NCBI RefSeq assembly: GCF_036289405.1
Contig: NZ_JAYFFI010000008.1
Location: 19,044 to 83,043, forward strand
DNA length: 64,000 nt
From: Pseudoramibacter faecis
GTDB lineage: Bacteria > Bacillota > Clostridia > Eubacteriales > Eubacteriaceae
Direction: 5' to 3'
Below the pieces are notes generated by a model, which did no database searches, was not told where the DNA came from, and was given only the letters and a program-made list of their open reading frames with translations. The first letter of the stretch is position 1. Each line of letters starts with the position of its first letter. A program made the position numbers and the translations under genes. Below are positions 35,582 to 45,352 of the stretch, piece by piece.

Positions 35582-36337
35582 ATGGCAATTGTTACAATGA
35601 AGCAGCTCTTGGAAGCTGGCGTTCACTTCGGTCATCAGACCAGAAGATGGAATCCGAAGATGAAACCTTACATCTTCACCGAAAGAAACGGCATCTATAT
35701 CATCGATCTGCAGCAGACGGTGAAGATGATCGGTGATGCGTATCATTTTGTGCGCGATCTGGCGACGGAAGGCAAGGATATTCTCTTTGTCGGCACTAAA
35801 AAACAGGCGCAGAACAGCATCGAAAACGAAGCCAAGCGCTCCGGTTCTTTTTATGTGAATCACCGTTGGCTCGGCGGGACTCTGACCAACTGGGAAACCA
35901 TCAACAAGCGTATCAATCGTTTGAAAGATCTGAAGCGCATGGAAGAAGACGGCACTTTTGACCTGCTGCCGAAAAAAGAAGTGATCGGTCTGCGCCGCGA
36001 ACGGGAAAAACTCGAAAAATTCCTCGGCGGGATCGAAGACATGCACGGGATGCCCGGTGCCATGGTCATCATCGACTGCAAGAAAGAACGCATTGCGATT
36101 CAGGAAGCGCACAAGCTCGGCATTCCGATCATTTCCATCGTCGATACCAACTGCGATCCGGATGATGTGGACTATATCATTCCGGGGAACGACGATGCCA
36201 TCCGTGCCGTTGCGCTGATTCTGCGCGTTTTGGCAGATGCCGTGCTCGAAGGCAAGCAGGGCGAACAGATCTCGGATGCCGAAGCGGAAGAAACGCCGGT
36301 GTCGGCTGCCGAAGCCGAAGCGGAAGAAGAAGCTTAA
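35582..36337 (+). CDS. rpsB: 30S ribosomal protein S2
   Basis: A ribosomal protein on the back of the small subunit, 251 residues. The diagnostic opening AIVTMKQLLEAGVHFGHQTRRWNP, here in two parts, and the later NHRWLGGTLTNW, DLLPKKE and IVDTNCDPDDVDY stretches are all present. The C-terminal about 25 residues are an acidic Glu/Ala tail. The strong AGGAGG sets the ATG. It is paired with tsf as in most bacteria, but the usual pyrH-frr-uppS continuation is missing here. Confidence 0.98.
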   Translation: MAIVTMKQLLEAGVHFGHQTRRWNPKMKPYIFTERNGIYIIDLQQTVKMIGDAYHFVRDLATEGKDILFVGTKKQAQNSIENEAKRSGSFYVNHRWLGGTLTNWETINKRINRLKDLKRMEEDGTFDLLPKKEVIGLRREREKLEKFLGGIEDMHGMPGAMVIIDCKKERIAIQEAHKLGIPIISIVDTNCDPDDVDYIIPGNDDAIRAVALILRVLADAVLEGKQGEQISDAEAEETPVSAAEAEAEEEA

Positions 36338-36360
36338 ATTTTAGCGGAGCGGAGGAAAAT

Positions 36361-37011
36361 ATGGCGATCTCAGCAAAATTAGTGAAAGAACTCAGAGAAA
36401 AAACCGGATCCGGGATGATGGACTGCAAAAAGGCTCTTGAAGAAGCGGATGGCAGCGTTGAAAAGGCTGTCGAAATTCTGCGCGAAAAGGGCATGGCCAA
36501 GTCGGTTAAAAAAGCTGGCCGCATTGCAGCGGAAGGCATCGTTGTTTCCTATATTCACATGGGCGGAAAAATCGGCGCCATGGTCGAAGTGAACTGCGAA
36601 ACCGACTTCGTGGCCAAGACGGATGGCTTTCACGACTTTGCAAAAGACATTGCGATGCATGTGGCCGCGGCCAACCCAAAATACCTGGTTCCGGAAGACG
36701 TGCCGGCAGAAGAAATGGAACACGAAAAAGAAATTCTGACCATTCAGGCACAGAACGAAGGCAAGCCGGAAAAAATCATCGAAAAGATGGTCGAGGGGCG
36801 ATTGAAAAAGTTCTACAGTGAAATTTGCCTGATGGAACAGCCCTTTATTAAGGATCCGGACAAGTCCATCAACGATCTGGTGAAAGAACAGATCATGAAC
36901 ATTGGTGAAAATGTTAAAATTCGTCGCTTTGCCCGCTTTGAAATGGGTGAAGGCCTTGAAAAGAAAGAAGAAAACTTCGCGGAAGAAGTTGCAAAACAGA
37001 TGGGCGAATAA
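36361..37011 (+). CDS. tsf: Elongation factor Ts, short form
   Basis: The guanine-nucleotide exchange factor for EF-Tu, 216 residues. The N-terminal UBA-like domain reads LVKELREKTGSGMMDCKKAL with the TG-GMMDCK signature. The core follows with EVNCETDFVAKT. Compared with the common form of about 290 residues, one of the two core subdomain repeats is absent, as in Thermus and several Clostridia. CGGAGG precedes the ATG. The gene ends 14 bases before a TTCG-loop terminator, which closes the housekeeping half of the window. Confidence 0.95.
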   Translation: MAISAKLVKELREKTGSGMMDCKKALEEADGSVEKAVEILREKGMAKSVKKAGRIAAEGIVVSYIHMGGKIGAMVEVNCETDFVAKTDGFHDFAKDIAMHVAAANPKYLVPEDVPAEEMEHEKEILTIQAQNEGKPEKIIEKMVEGRLKKFYSEICLMEQPFIKDPDKSINDLVKEQIMNIGENVKIRRFARFEMGEGLEKKEENFAEEVAKQMGE

Positions 37012-37025
37012 TTTTCGACAGTCAG

Positions 37026-37055
37026 CTCCGGAGTCTTCGGACTTCGGAGTTTTTT
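37026..37055 (+). terminator. Terminator after tsf
   Basis: CTCCGGAGTC and GACTTCGGAG pair around a stable TTCG tetraloop and are followed by six T residues. Confidence 0.9.
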
Positions 37056-37102
37056 GTTATGTTCATTTTCTATTTGATAGATAAATGATAGGCTTTTGAG
37101 CG

Positions 37103-38233
37103 ATGAGCAAAGGTGAAGACAAAGGGATGAAAATTGCAGTAATAACCAATTTATCAGGGGATTATGATCGGGCAGAGGCTGTCGGACATTTCTTTCAGAA
37201 ACAAGGCGGCGAAGTCGCATGGATCCTTTCAGATTTTTTTCATTTAACCAAAGAACGGGTGTCGGAACATAAGCCTGATCATATTTATATACCGACAAAG
37301 CCGTATCAGAAAAATTTATCTTTGGCCCGGTTATGGTCTCATCATCGTTTTGCGCGAGACGTAAGGCATTATCTTAAGACGCATCCTTTTGATTTGCTGT
37401 ATGTGATGATCCCATCAAATTCATTGCTGCCGGAAATGGTAAAGGTCAAAAAAGAAACGGGATGTTCGTTGGTGGTGGATATTGTCGATCTTTGGCCTGA
37501 ATCTCTCCCGATTGAAGGGATCAAAAATTGGCCGCCGCTGCGCTATTGGCGCAATTTGCGGGATCGCTATTTGCCCGAGGCGGATCGAGTGATCACCGAA
37601 TGTGACCTGTATCGTGAGATCATTGCGTTGTCGGCGTCAGCACGGACGCTCCACTGGATCAAAGGCCCGGATGCTCCGGAAATGCGCCATGAAAAACAGC
37701 GCGACGTGCTTCATCTGGCATATTTAGGGTCGCTCAACCACATCGTAGATATCGACTTGATGGTGTCGATTCTCGAACAACTTAAACCATTAAAATCGGT
37801 GAAACTGCATATTGTCGGGGAAGGCGAAAACCGACAAAGATTACTTGATTTGCTGGGAGAAAGAGGAATTGATTATCAGTTTTACGGACCGATTTATAAT
37901 GACGATCAGAAAAAACAGATTTTCGAACAGTGCACCTTTGGTTTTAATTTGATGATTGACACTGTAAAAGTCGGCCTGACAACCAAGTCCATTGATTATT
38001 GGTATTACGGCTTGCCGGTGATTAACAATATCCGCGGAGATACCTGGCAATTTGTTAAAGATGAAGGGGTAGGCGTCAACGTTGAACGCAATGATCTGAA
38101 AAACGTTTGTCAAATTTTGTCAGTCCAGGCGGCACAGGTGGATCATGATGCCGTTCAGCAATTTTACAATCGGCATTTCACAACGGAGATTTTTGAAAAC
38201 ACGCTGAGTTTGGTCATGGAGCATTTAAAATGA
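37103..38233 (+). CDS. GT4-type glycosyltransferase (GT-B fold)
   Basis: First gene of the polysaccharide locus, 376 residues. An N-terminal Rossmann-like half (MKIAVITNLSGDYDRAEAV) and a C-terminal half with LHIVGEGENRQRLLDLL then GLTTKSIDYWYYGLPVIN fit family 4 transferases, which use nucleotide sugars and act on the cytoplasmic face. The VVDIVDLWPES stretch resembles WcaI/WbuB-like amine-sugar or fucose transferases. The donor cannot be read from sequence. An alternative start at ATG 37127 has AAGGTGA upstream and may be the true one. The stop overlaps the next start by 4 bases. Confidence 0.8.
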   Translation: MSKGEDKGMKIAVITNLSGDYDRAEAVGHFFQKQGGEVAWILSDFFHLTKERVSEHKPDHIYIPTKPYQKNLSLARLWSHHRFARDVRHYLKTHPFDLLYVMIPSNSLLPEMVKVKKETGCSLVVDIVDLWPESLPIEGIKNWPPLRYWRNLRDRYLPEADRVITECDLYREIIALSASARTLHWIKGPDAPEMRHEKQRDVLHLAYLGSLNHIVDIDLMVSILEQLKPLKSVKLHIVGEGENRQRLLDLLGERGIDYQFYGPIYNDDQKKQIFEQCTFGFNLMIDTVKVGLTTKSIDYWYYGLPVINNIRGDTWQFVKDEGVGVNVERNDLKNVCQILSVQAAQVDHDAVQQFYNRHFTTEIFENTLSLVMEHLK

Positions 38234-39150
38234 TTGATATTTTGGTGGCAACCTATAACGGTGAACGCTACTTGAGCGCACAGCTGGATTCGCTGCTTGG
38301 CCAAACGGAAAAGGATATCCGGATTTTAATTCGCGATGACGGCTCAACCGATCGGACGCCGGAGATGATTGCGGATTATGTTCAGCGTTATCTGGGGAAA
38401 GTTGAAGCTGTTTCGGCGTCGGCCGCCGCAAAGGGGCCGGTAGGCAATTTTATGGCGCTGACCCGGGTGGCATCGGCCAATTATGTGATGTATTGCGATC
38501 AGGACGACGTGTGGTATCCGGAGAAGGCGGAAAAGATGCGAAAAGCCATGACGGAGGCCGAGCAGCGGTGGGGCAGTCAAACGCCGATTTTGGTTTATTC
38601 GAATTATGAAACGGTGGACGAAGATCTGACGCCGTTGCCGGTTGACGAGCGCAAAAATCAGGTCTATCATCCCCATTTGACCTTTAATCGACTGTTGGTT
38701 CAAAATTATGTAACAGGATGCACGATGATGGCTAATCGCGCGCTCTATCAAAAAGCGACGGCGGCGGATGCTGAGATTTTGATGCACGATTGGTGGTTTG
38801 CCCTTTATGCCAGTGCCTTTGGAAAGATCGTTCATTTGGATGAAAAACTGATGGCGTATCGCCAGCACCGGAATCAATGCGTGGGCGCGACGGACGTAAA
38901 AAGTTTTAATTATCGGTTGACTAAGTTCAAGGACCCGGCGACCCGGGATAAGAAAAATGATTATTACCGGCAGGCGCAGGCGTTTAAAGCGCACTATGGC
39001 CGTGACTTGCCGACCGATCAGGCGCAAATTCTCAATTATTTTTTGGCCATTCCGGCTAAGAATAAATGGGGACGAATGGCGGCCCTGATCAGAGGAAAGT
39101 ATTTTAAAAGTGATTTTTTCCGAATTTTAGGACAATTTTATTATATATGA
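38230..39150 (+). CDS. GT2 glycosyltransferase, rhamnosyltransferase-like
   Basis: A 306-residue GT-A fold enzyme starting with the family stretch IDILVATYNGERYLSAQLDS. It has DDGSTD and the metal-binding YCDQDDVWYP (DxD-like), followed by MHDWWFALYAS and YRQHRNQCVGA. This set is common in transferases annotated as alpha-rhamnosyl- or alpha-L-Rha-transferases. No dTDP-rhamnose genes are in the window, so the donor is uncertain. It is coupled to the preceding gene by an ATGA overlap and is likely peripheral at the inner membrane face. Confidence 0.85.
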   Translation: MIDILVATYNGERYLSAQLDSLLGQTEKDIRILIRDDGSTDRTPEMIADYVQRYLGKVEAVSASAAAKGPVGNFMALTRVASANYVMYCDQDDVWYPEKAEKMRKAMTEAEQRWGSQTPILVYSNYETVDEDLTPLPVDERKNQVYHPHLTFNRLLVQNYVTGCTMMANRALYQKATAADAEILMHDWWFALYASAFGKIVHLDEKLMAYRQHRNQCVGATDVKSFNYRLTKFKDPATRDKKNDYYRQAQAFKAHYGRDLPTDQAQILNYFLAIPAKNKWGRMAALIRGKYFKSDFFRILGQFYYI

Positions 39151-39166
39151 GTCAGCGCTGGCGCAT

Positions 39167-39195
39167 TTGAGTGCAGACAATGCATCTGCTATAAT
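39167..39195 (+). promoter_or_regulatory. Promoter for the mutase gene
   Basis: TTGAGT at 39167-39172 and a perfect TATAAT at 39190-39195 with a 17-base spacer, just before GAAGGAG and the ATG at 39226. Confidence 0.75.
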
Positions 39196-39225
39196 AAAAA
39201 ATCAAATTGAGAAGGAGAGAGTGCG

Positions 39226-40614
39226 ATGGGGCGATATTTTGGGACTGATGGTTTTCGCGGGGAAGCCAACAAGGGATTAATGGCAGAACACGCGTATCAA
39301 ATCGGCCGATTTCTCGGGTGGTATTACGGGGAACTGCGCAAATGGGAAGGGAAGATCGGCGCGCCGAGTGTCGTGATTGGCAAAGACACGCGTCGCTCCA
39401 GTTATATGTTTGAGGATATGCTGTCCGGCGGACTGGTGGCCAGCGGAGCCGATGCTTATCTTTTGCATGTGACGACCACCCCGTCGGTGGCCTATGTCGC
39501 TCGCGTCGATGATTTTGACGGCGGCATCATGATCTCGGCGAGTCACAATCCCTATTACGACAACGGCATTAAGTTGCTCAATGGGCAGGGCGAGAAGATG
39601 AGCGAGGACGTGATCGCGCTCATCGAGGATTATCTGGACGGGTGCCTTCATGCGTTTGGTCAAAGTTGGCCGGAAATCCCCTATGCGCAAAGGGATGTCA
39701 TTGGGCGGACGGTTGACTATGTCGCCGGCCGCAATCGCTATATCGGTTATTTGATTTCGCTGGGGGTTTACTCCTTCAAGGGGATGAAAGTGGGGCTCGA
39801 CTGTGCCAATGGCTCGGCTTGGAATATCGCGCCGTCTATTTTCAATGCGCTGGGCGCGAAAACTTATCTGATGAATGTGGATCCGGACGGCATCAATATC
39901 AATCGCGATGCGGGCTCGACCCATATTGAGGGACTGCAGCAATTTGTGGTTGACAACGGTTTGGATGTCGGCTTTGCCTACGATGGCGATACGGACCGCT
40001 GCCTTGCGGTGGACGAAAAAGGGCAGGTTATCACCGGGGATCACATTCTTTATATTTATGGGCGCTATATGAAAGAGCGGGACAAACTGGTGACGAACAC
40101 GGTGGTCACCACGGTGATGTCCAATTTTGGTCTGTACAAGGCCTTTGATGAATTGGGGATTGATTATGCAAAGACAGCCGTCGGTGACAAATATGTTTAT
40201 GAATATATGACCGAAAACGGCTGTCACCTTGGAGGCGAACAGTCCGGCCATATTATTTTTTCCAAATACGCGTCGACGGGCGATGGCATTTTAACCAGTT
40301 TAAAACTCATGCAGGTAATGATGAGCCGAAAGAAAAAGCTGTCAGAGCTTGCGGCCCCGCTCAAAATTTATCCGCAGGTGCTCAAAAATGTGAGGGTATC
40401 CGACAAGGCGGAAGCGCAGGCTGACGCCGATGTGCAGGCAGCCGTGCAGCAGGTTGCCGCAGCATTGGGAAATACCGGCCGCATTTTGGTGCGCGAATCG
40501 GGCACGGAGCCGTTGGTGCGCGTCATGGTGGAGGCTGAAACCGAAGCAGTCTGCGAGCGATATGTCGATCAGGTGATCACTATTATCAAAGGAAAGGGAT
40601 ATGCGGTGGATTAA
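39226..40614 (+). CDS. glmM: Phosphoglucosamine / phosphohexose mutase
   Basis: An alpha-D-phosphohexomutase of 462 residues. YFGTDGFRG opens the protein. The phosphoserine loop is MISASHNPYYDNGIK (about 103-117), the metal site DGDTDRC (about 251) and the sugar loop GGEQSGH (about 340). The phosphate-binding RESGTEPLVRVM is near the C-terminus. The order and wording match GlmM, which makes glucosamine-1-phosphate for UDP-GlcNAc. The overall sequence is somewhat divergent, so a phosphomannomutase/phosphoglucomutase role for the locus cannot be excluded. It has its own promoter and a terminator, so it may serve general cell-wall synthesis rather than the locus alone. Confidence 0.88.
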   Translation: MGRYFGTDGFRGEANKGLMAEHAYQIGRFLGWYYGELRKWEGKIGAPSVVIGKDTRRSSYMFEDMLSGGLVASGADAYLLHVTTTPSVAYVARVDDFDGGIMISASHNPYYDNGIKLLNGQGEKMSEDVIALIEDYLDGCLHAFGQSWPEIPYAQRDVIGRTVDYVAGRNRYIGYLISLGVYSFKGMKVGLDCANGSAWNIAPSIFNALGAKTYLMNVDPDGININRDAGSTHIEGLQQFVVDNGLDVGFAYDGDTDRCLAVDEKGQVITGDHILYIYGRYMKERDKLVTNTVVTTVMSNFGLYKAFDELGIDYAKTAVGDKYVYEYMTENGCHLGGEQSGHIIFSKYASTGDGILTSLKLMQVMMSRKKKLSELAAPLKIYPQVLKNVRVSDKAEAQADADVQAAVQQVAAALGNTGRILVRESGTEPLVRVMVEAETEAVCERYVDQVITIIKGKGYAVD

Positions 40615-40629
40615 TCGCGGTTGTAAAGC

Positions 40630-40670
40630 AAGGCGTTGCTGATCATGACGGCAATGCCTTTTATTTTTTT
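40630..40670 (+). terminator. Terminator after the mutase gene
   Basis: AAGGCGTTGC pairs with GCAATGCCTT across an 11-base loop, followed by TTATTTTTTT. Confidence 0.8.
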
Positions 40671-40760
40671 GCGGATGAATGGGAAGCCCAAAGTTGCGCT
40701 TAAGCTTTTTCAAGCAATGATTTGTTAAAATAAAAAAAATATAGAAAATAATGAAAGCAC

Positions 40761-42185
40761 ATGAATAAAAAAAATTACAAAAAACGAAAAAAACGCTTGA
40801 TGCTCAGACAGCCGGTCCGGCAATTGATGGGGGCATTTCTTTTTATGGTCGAATTTTTGCTTTTTTACGATGTTTGGACGCGCTATTACAATGCCATGGT
40901 GCGGTGGCCCTTTTTTTACTATGGTAACATCTTTATCTCGGCGATGTATTTGATTATCATCGTGATGGTGTCTAAGGTCTACGCCGGCACTAAAATCGGT
41001 TATTACCGCATATCCGACATTTTAATGAGCCAAGTTATCGTCGTTTTTCTTTCAAACATCGTTGCTTATTTTATATTGGTAACGCCATTGGCCTACGGGT
41101 GGATTTCTGCCTGGCCCCTTGTATGGCTGACGATGGTGGATATTGGCGTGATTGTGATTTGGGCGCTGATCAGTCACCGCATTTTTCTGCGAATTTTTCC
41201 GCCGCAGCAATTGGTGATCGTCTCTGAGAAGCAATCGGATACGTTGCTGGATAAGTTTTCCAGGCGGCCGGATCAATACATCGTTCGGGAACGGATCTGT
41301 CTGGAGTTAACGGATGATTTGGAAGAGAATGAGCGGATTGCCCACAAGGTTGTAACGCGCTGTGAAGGTTATGATGGCGTCATCATCGGCGATATCCGTG
41401 CGATTATTCGCAACGACATCATGAAGATGTGCTTTGCCAAGGGCCTCCGAACCTATACCATGCCCAAGATTTCGGATATTATTTTGCGGTATTCGGAAAA
41501 TCTGCACATTTTTGATTCGCCGGTGCTGCTCAACCGCAATTTTGGTTTAACAACCGGACAGGCATTTTTTAAGCGCTTTCTGGATTTGCTGTGCTCCGGC
41601 ATCGGTTTAGTGGTGCTGTCGCCGGTGATGCTCATCACCGCCCTGGCCATTAAACGGGAGGATGGCGGCCCGGTGTTTTACAAGCAGGTGCGCTGTACGA
41701 TTCGCAATCGGAAATTTGAGATCATTAAATTTCGATCGATGGTGGTCAATGCAGAAAAGGACGGCGTTGCCAGGCTGGCTGAAGAAAGCGACAGCCGCAT
41801 TACCAAGGTTGGCGCGTTCATCCGCAAGGTGCGTATCGATGAAATCCCGCAGTTGATTAATATATTCAAGGGGGATATGAGCATGGTTGGCCCCAGACCC
41901 GAGCGTCCGGAGATCATGACAGCGTATTGCCAAAACATGCCGGAGTTTGCCTTCAGAACAAAAGTGAAGGCCGGACTGACGGGGTTTGCCCAGATTTATG
42001 GCAAATACAACACCACGCCCTTTGACAAACTTAAACTTGACCTGATGTATATCATGAATTACAGCCTCATTCAGGACGGGCTGCTGATATTAAAGACCAT
42101 CAAAACCGTGTTTACCAAAGAAGCGACTGAAGGGGTGGCTGCGGGTCAGATGACAGCATCCGATATGGACAATGAAAACCGGTAG
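40761..42185 (+). CDS. Initiating polyprenyl-phosphate sugar phosphotransferase 1
   Basis: A 474-residue WbaP/CpsE-type enzyme that would load the first sugar-1-phosphate on undecaprenyl phosphate. Four membrane helices lie within about 20-145, followed by a soluble nucleotide-fold-like segment (about 150-270). A fifth hydrophobic hairpin leads into the catalytic bacterial sugar transferase domain (about 275-455). Motifs there are FYKQVRCTIRNRKFEIIKFRSM, given here only to locate it, DEIPQLINIFKGDMSMVGPRPERPE in parts, and KAGLTGFAQIYG. A second gene of this kind lies at 45436. A ribosome binding site is only weakly visible (GAAAG). Confidence 0.9.
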   Translation: MNKKNYKKRKKRLMLRQPVRQLMGAFLFMVEFLLFYDVWTRYYNAMVRWPFFYYGNIFISAMYLIIIVMVSKVYAGTKIGYYRISDILMSQVIVVFLSNIVAYFILVTPLAYGWISAWPLVWLTMVDIGVIVIWALISHRIFLRIFPPQQLVIVSEKQSDTLLDKFSRRPDQYIVRERICLELTDDLEENERIAHKVVTRCEGYDGVIIGDIRAIIRNDIMKMCFAKGLRTYTMPKISDIILRYSENLHIFDSPVLLNRNFGLTTGQAFFKRFLDLLCSGIGLVVLSPVMLITALAIKREDGGPVFYKQVRCTIRNRKFEIIKFRSMVVNAEKDGVARLAEESDSRITKVGAFIRKVRIDEIPQLINIFKGDMSMVGPRPERPEIMTAYCQNMPEFAFRTKVKAGLTGFAQIYGKYNTTPFDKLKLDLMYIMNYSLIQDGLLILKTIKTVFTKEATEGVAAGQMTASDMDNENR

Positions 42186-42197
42186 TCAGGGGACTTT

Positions 42198-43202
42198 ATG
42201 GAACAAAAACAATTGACGGTATCGGTAGCGGCCTATAATGTGGCGGGGACTTTGCGCCGGTGCTTGGATTCCTTGATTGGTTCGGACGAGATGATGACGA
42301 GGCTCGAAGTGATCGTTGTGAATGACGGTTCGACAGATGAAACTCTCACAATGGCACAAACTTATGCCGAGCGTTATCCGCAGACGTTTAAAGTCATTGA
42401 TAAGGTCAACGGGGGTTACGGATCCACCATTAACGCAAGCGTTGCTTGCGCCCGCGGGAAATATTTCAAACAATTGGACGGTGACGATTGGTATTGCACC
42501 GAAAATCTTGAAGCTTTTCTCGTCTTCTTAGAGACAAAAGACAGCGATTTGGTGTTGTCTCCGTTTTATGAAGTCCATGAAGACCATTCGAAAGCAATAC
42601 TGCAGGATCATCATCCGGAAGTGCCGGCAAAAGATGGCCCACTAAAAAAAATGGCGATGGATCAGGATATCTTGATGCACGAACTGGCCATTCGAACGGA
42701 GCTGCTCCAGACGCATTCGGTTGGCGTTACCGAGCATTGCTTTTACACCGATCACGAATATACTTTTCAGCCCCTACTTTTTGCAAAAAGCATTGCGCGG
42801 TTTCCCCGGCCTGTTTATTGTTATCAGCTGGGGGTTGAGGGGCAAAGCGTGAGCCTTTCCGGGATGCGCAAACACTTTAAGGATCCGATGCGGGTGGCGG
42901 AGAAACTGATGCCGCTTTATGAAGCGCAGCTTCCTTCCATTCGTGAGCGGGGGATCGAAACGTTAATGCGAAAAAAAATTCTGAGTATCACGGAGCTTGC
43001 TTATTTTTGCTTTTTGATTCTTGAACAGCCAGGGGCTCACAAGACAACTTTAAAAAAATTGGACCAGCATATTCGCCGGCAATATCCTCATATTTATCGG
43101 ATCACGATGAAGTCGCACACCATTGCGCGGCTTCGCAGGCTGCATTTTGTTGGCTATAGCTTGTATGCAAAGCATATCGCAAGATTGGTGGAAAGCCGTT
43201 AA
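42198..43202 (+). CDS. GT2 glycosyltransferase
   Basis: A 334-residue GT-A transferase. The N-terminus LTVSVAAYNVAGTLRRCLDS, VVNDGSTDETL, and LDGDDWYC as the DxD region are visible. The last about 60 residues are basic and hydrophobic and may associate with the membrane. It resembles EpsH/EpsJ-like enzymes that add the second or later sugar. Donor and linkage are unknown. AGGGGAC lies before the ATG and the gene follows the first initiating transferase by 12 bases, consistent with acting right after it. Confidence 0.85.
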   Translation: MEQKQLTVSVAAYNVAGTLRRCLDSLIGSDEMMTRLEVIVVNDGSTDETLTMAQTYAERYPQTFKVIDKVNGGYGSTINASVACARGKYFKQLDGDDWYCTENLEAFLVFLETKDSDLVLSPFYEVHEDHSKAILQDHHPEVPAKDGPLKKMAMDQDILMHELAIRTELLQTHSVGVTEHCFYTDHEYTFQPLLFAKSIARFPRPVYCYQLGVEGQSVSLSGMRKHFKDPMRVAEKLMPLYEAQLPSIRERGIETLMRKKILSITELAYFCFLILEQPGAHKTTLKKLDQHIRRQYPHIYRITMKSHTIARLRRLHFVGYSLYAKHIARLVESR

Positions 43203-43224
43203 ATCATTTACAGAGAGGATGGCC

Positions 43225-44451
43225 ATGGCTTCACGATCGCCGTTAATATATTTGAAAAAATCCGAAGACACCTTATTTTTAATCGCGTTTGCCGTTTATG
43301 GCATTTGGGCGTTATTATTGCAGACTTTCTTTGCGGCCAGGTGGCCATTGGCGTCGCTAGAAAATAAGGTGTTCTTTGCATGCCTGTTCTTATTGGGATT
43401 CCGGGAAATGATTCTCTGCATGCGACACCAAAACGGTTGGTGTGATTTTGTGTTGCTTTTGGTCTTTGGCACGATGGCACGCATCGCCGGCTATTTTGGA
43501 CGTCCCTTCGGGATGATTTTTGTATTTGTTTTTTGTGCGCGGAAAATTGATTTTAAGCGGGTTGCGAAGACGGCCGTGGTGGTGAGTACCGCGGTATTGC
43601 TGGGAACGATTCTCGCGCAGCACATGGGCTGGATCCACACGGTGCAGACCGTTCGGGATGGGCAGATCAGGCAATATCTGGGCTTTTTATACGTTTTGAC
43701 GCCATCCGTGATTTTTTTCAATATCGCAGCGCTTCATGTTTATTTGCGTCAAGCAAACATCAGCTGGGGAGAATTGCTCGCGCTGGCGGCGATAAACGCC
43801 TGGCTTTATATGAAAACCAACGCGCGTCTGTCCATGATTTTGATCGTTGTTTTGCTTTGCTATGCGATGGTGATCAAATGCCGGCCGGCAGTTCAGAAAA
43901 AAATAATTAAGAACCGTTCGGGTGTCCTTTGGCCATTTTCTTTTGTTCTGGGAGCCGTCATGACAGCGGTGGTCACCCGCTTTTATGACATCGGGCAGGC
44001 CGATTGGCAGCGTCTGAATCTGGCCATCGGCAATCGCCTGTGGTATGGGCAGGCTACATTTAAAAGCTATGGCGTCAAACCTTTTGGCCAAACCATCGCC
44101 TGGGTGGGCAATGGATTGCAGGCGTCCGGCAAACCGGTTGCCGGCATTTACAATTACGTGGATAATTTTTATTTGCACTATCTGCTCAATTTTGGATTTG
44201 TTTTTTCAGTCTTATTGATTGCAGCGGTGACGATAGCCCTGTGGGTGATGCTCTGCAAGGGAGAAGGCTGTTTGCTGATGATCTTTGCGCTGCTGGCTTG
44301 CCACGGTTTGATCGACGATATGATTCTTTATCCGTATTTCAATACGTTTTTATTGATCCTCTCGCCTTATTTGCTGCTGGGACTGCGCGCGTTTAGAATC
44401 CGCATGAAGCGGCAAAGGCGGGCGCGTTCAGCAGGGGAGGCATCCGAATGA
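43225..44451 (+). CDS. Wzy-like polysaccharide polymerase / O-antigen ligase-type membrane protein A
   Basis: About ten to eleven hydrophobic helices in 408 residues and an extracytoplasmic loop near residues 270-320 that reads NRLWYGQATFKSYGVKPFG, then YNYVDNFYLHYLLNFG. The same loop order occurs in the protein at 51996-53216, so the two are relatives. Topology and position in the locus indicate a polymerase joining repeat units on the outer face. The start is taken as ATG 43225 behind GAGG; the open frame begins earlier at 43123 but that part overlaps the preceding gene. The stop overlaps the next start (ATGA). Confidence 0.7.
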   Translation: MASRSPLIYLKKSEDTLFLIAFAVYGIWALLLQTFFAARWPLASLENKVFFACLFLLGFREMILCMRHQNGWCDFVLLLVFGTMARIAGYFGRPFGMIFVFVFCARKIDFKRVAKTAVVVSTAVLLGTILAQHMGWIHTVQTVRDGQIRQYLGFLYVLTPSVIFFNIAALHVYLRQANISWGELLALAAINAWLYMKTNARLSMILIVVLLCYAMVIKCRPAVQKKIIKNRSGVLWPFSFVLGAVMTAVVTRFYDIGQADWQRLNLAIGNRLWYGQATFKSYGVKPFGQTIAWVGNGLQASGKPVAGIYNYVDNFYLHYLLNFGFVFSVLLIAAVTIALWVMLCKGEGCLLMIFALLACHGLIDDMILYPYFNTFLLILSPYLLLGLRAFRIRMKRQRRARSAGEASE

Positions 44452-45299
44452 AAATAGGCGCCGGCATTGTGACGTATGGGCCGGATCTGGATCGTTTTCG
44501 GGAAAATCTGAATGCGGTCATGGCGCAGGTGGATTTTGTCGTTTGCGTGGATAACGGGTCCAAGAACATCGCAGCGTTAAAAAATTTTTTGGATACATCG
44601 ACGGAGACACGAAAGGTTGTGCTTATTGAAAATCGCGAGAATCTGGGCATCGCGAAGGCGCTCAATCAAATCATGGCAGCGGGGCAGCATGCCGGCGCTG
44701 CCTGGATGCTGACGTTGGATCAGGATTCGGTGGCGGCCGCGGATTTGATCGCGGCTTACCGGCCGTATATGGACGATGATCGGATCGGGATGATGACCTG
44801 CGTCATCCGGGATCGCAATGCCGGAGTCATGGTGCCTTTTGAGTCGGGAGATGCGCCTTATGAAACAGAAACACGCATTATCACTTCCGGCTGCTTGACC
44901 AATGTGGCTGCCTGGTGGCATTGCAGCGGTTTTGATGAGAAGCTTTTTATCGATTATGTGGATATTGATCTTTGTCAGACGATGATAGAGCATGGCTATC
45001 GAACCATTCGCGTTAATCACGTGGGGCTGCTTCACGAATTGGGACAAAGCCGGAAGGTGCGCTTTCTTGGACGCGAGTGGCATATTTTCAATCATTCTGC
45101 CTTTCGTAAATACCATATCGTGCGCAACAATCTTTATTTTATTCGCAAGCATGCCCGCAACGGCCTGGTGAATAAGCGAAAAGAATACAAAGGATTATTG
45201 CTGTATGCCATCTTGGTTTGCCTTTATGAGCCCGATAGGCGCGCCAATATCAAGGCGATGCTCCGCGGTGTCCGCGATGCGCGGAAGATGCCGCTGTGA
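44448..45299 (+). CDS. GT2 glycosyltransferase, RfbF/rhamnosyltransferase-like
   Basis: A 283-residue enzyme with an opening of the RfbF type: GAGIVTYGPDLDRFRENL, then VVCVDNGSKN and ENLGIAKALNQ. The DxD region is TLDQDSVA. The later DEKLFIDYVDIDLC is strongly typical for dTDP-rhamnosyltransferases. No rml genes are in the window, so rhamnose would have to be made elsewhere. It is translationally coupled to the membrane protein before it. The 136 bases after it contain a promoter for the next gene. Confidence 0.85.
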   Translation: MKIGAGIVTYGPDLDRFRENLNAVMAQVDFVVCVDNGSKNIAALKNFLDTSTETRKVVLIENRENLGIAKALNQIMAAGQHAGAAWMLTLDQDSVAAADLIAAYRPYMDDDRIGMMTCVIRDRNAGVMVPFESGDAPYETETRIITSGCLTNVAAWWHCSGFDEKLFIDYVDIDLCQTMIEHGYRTIRVNHVGLLHELGQSRKVRFLGREWHIFNHSAFRKYHIVRNNLYFIRKHARNGLVNKRKEYKGLLLYAILVCLYEPDRRANIKAMLRGVRDARKMPL

Positions 45300-45352
45300 G
45301 CTGGATTAACGGCGCCTTTTGCTTAAAAAGATCCGAAATTAACACCGCCGTT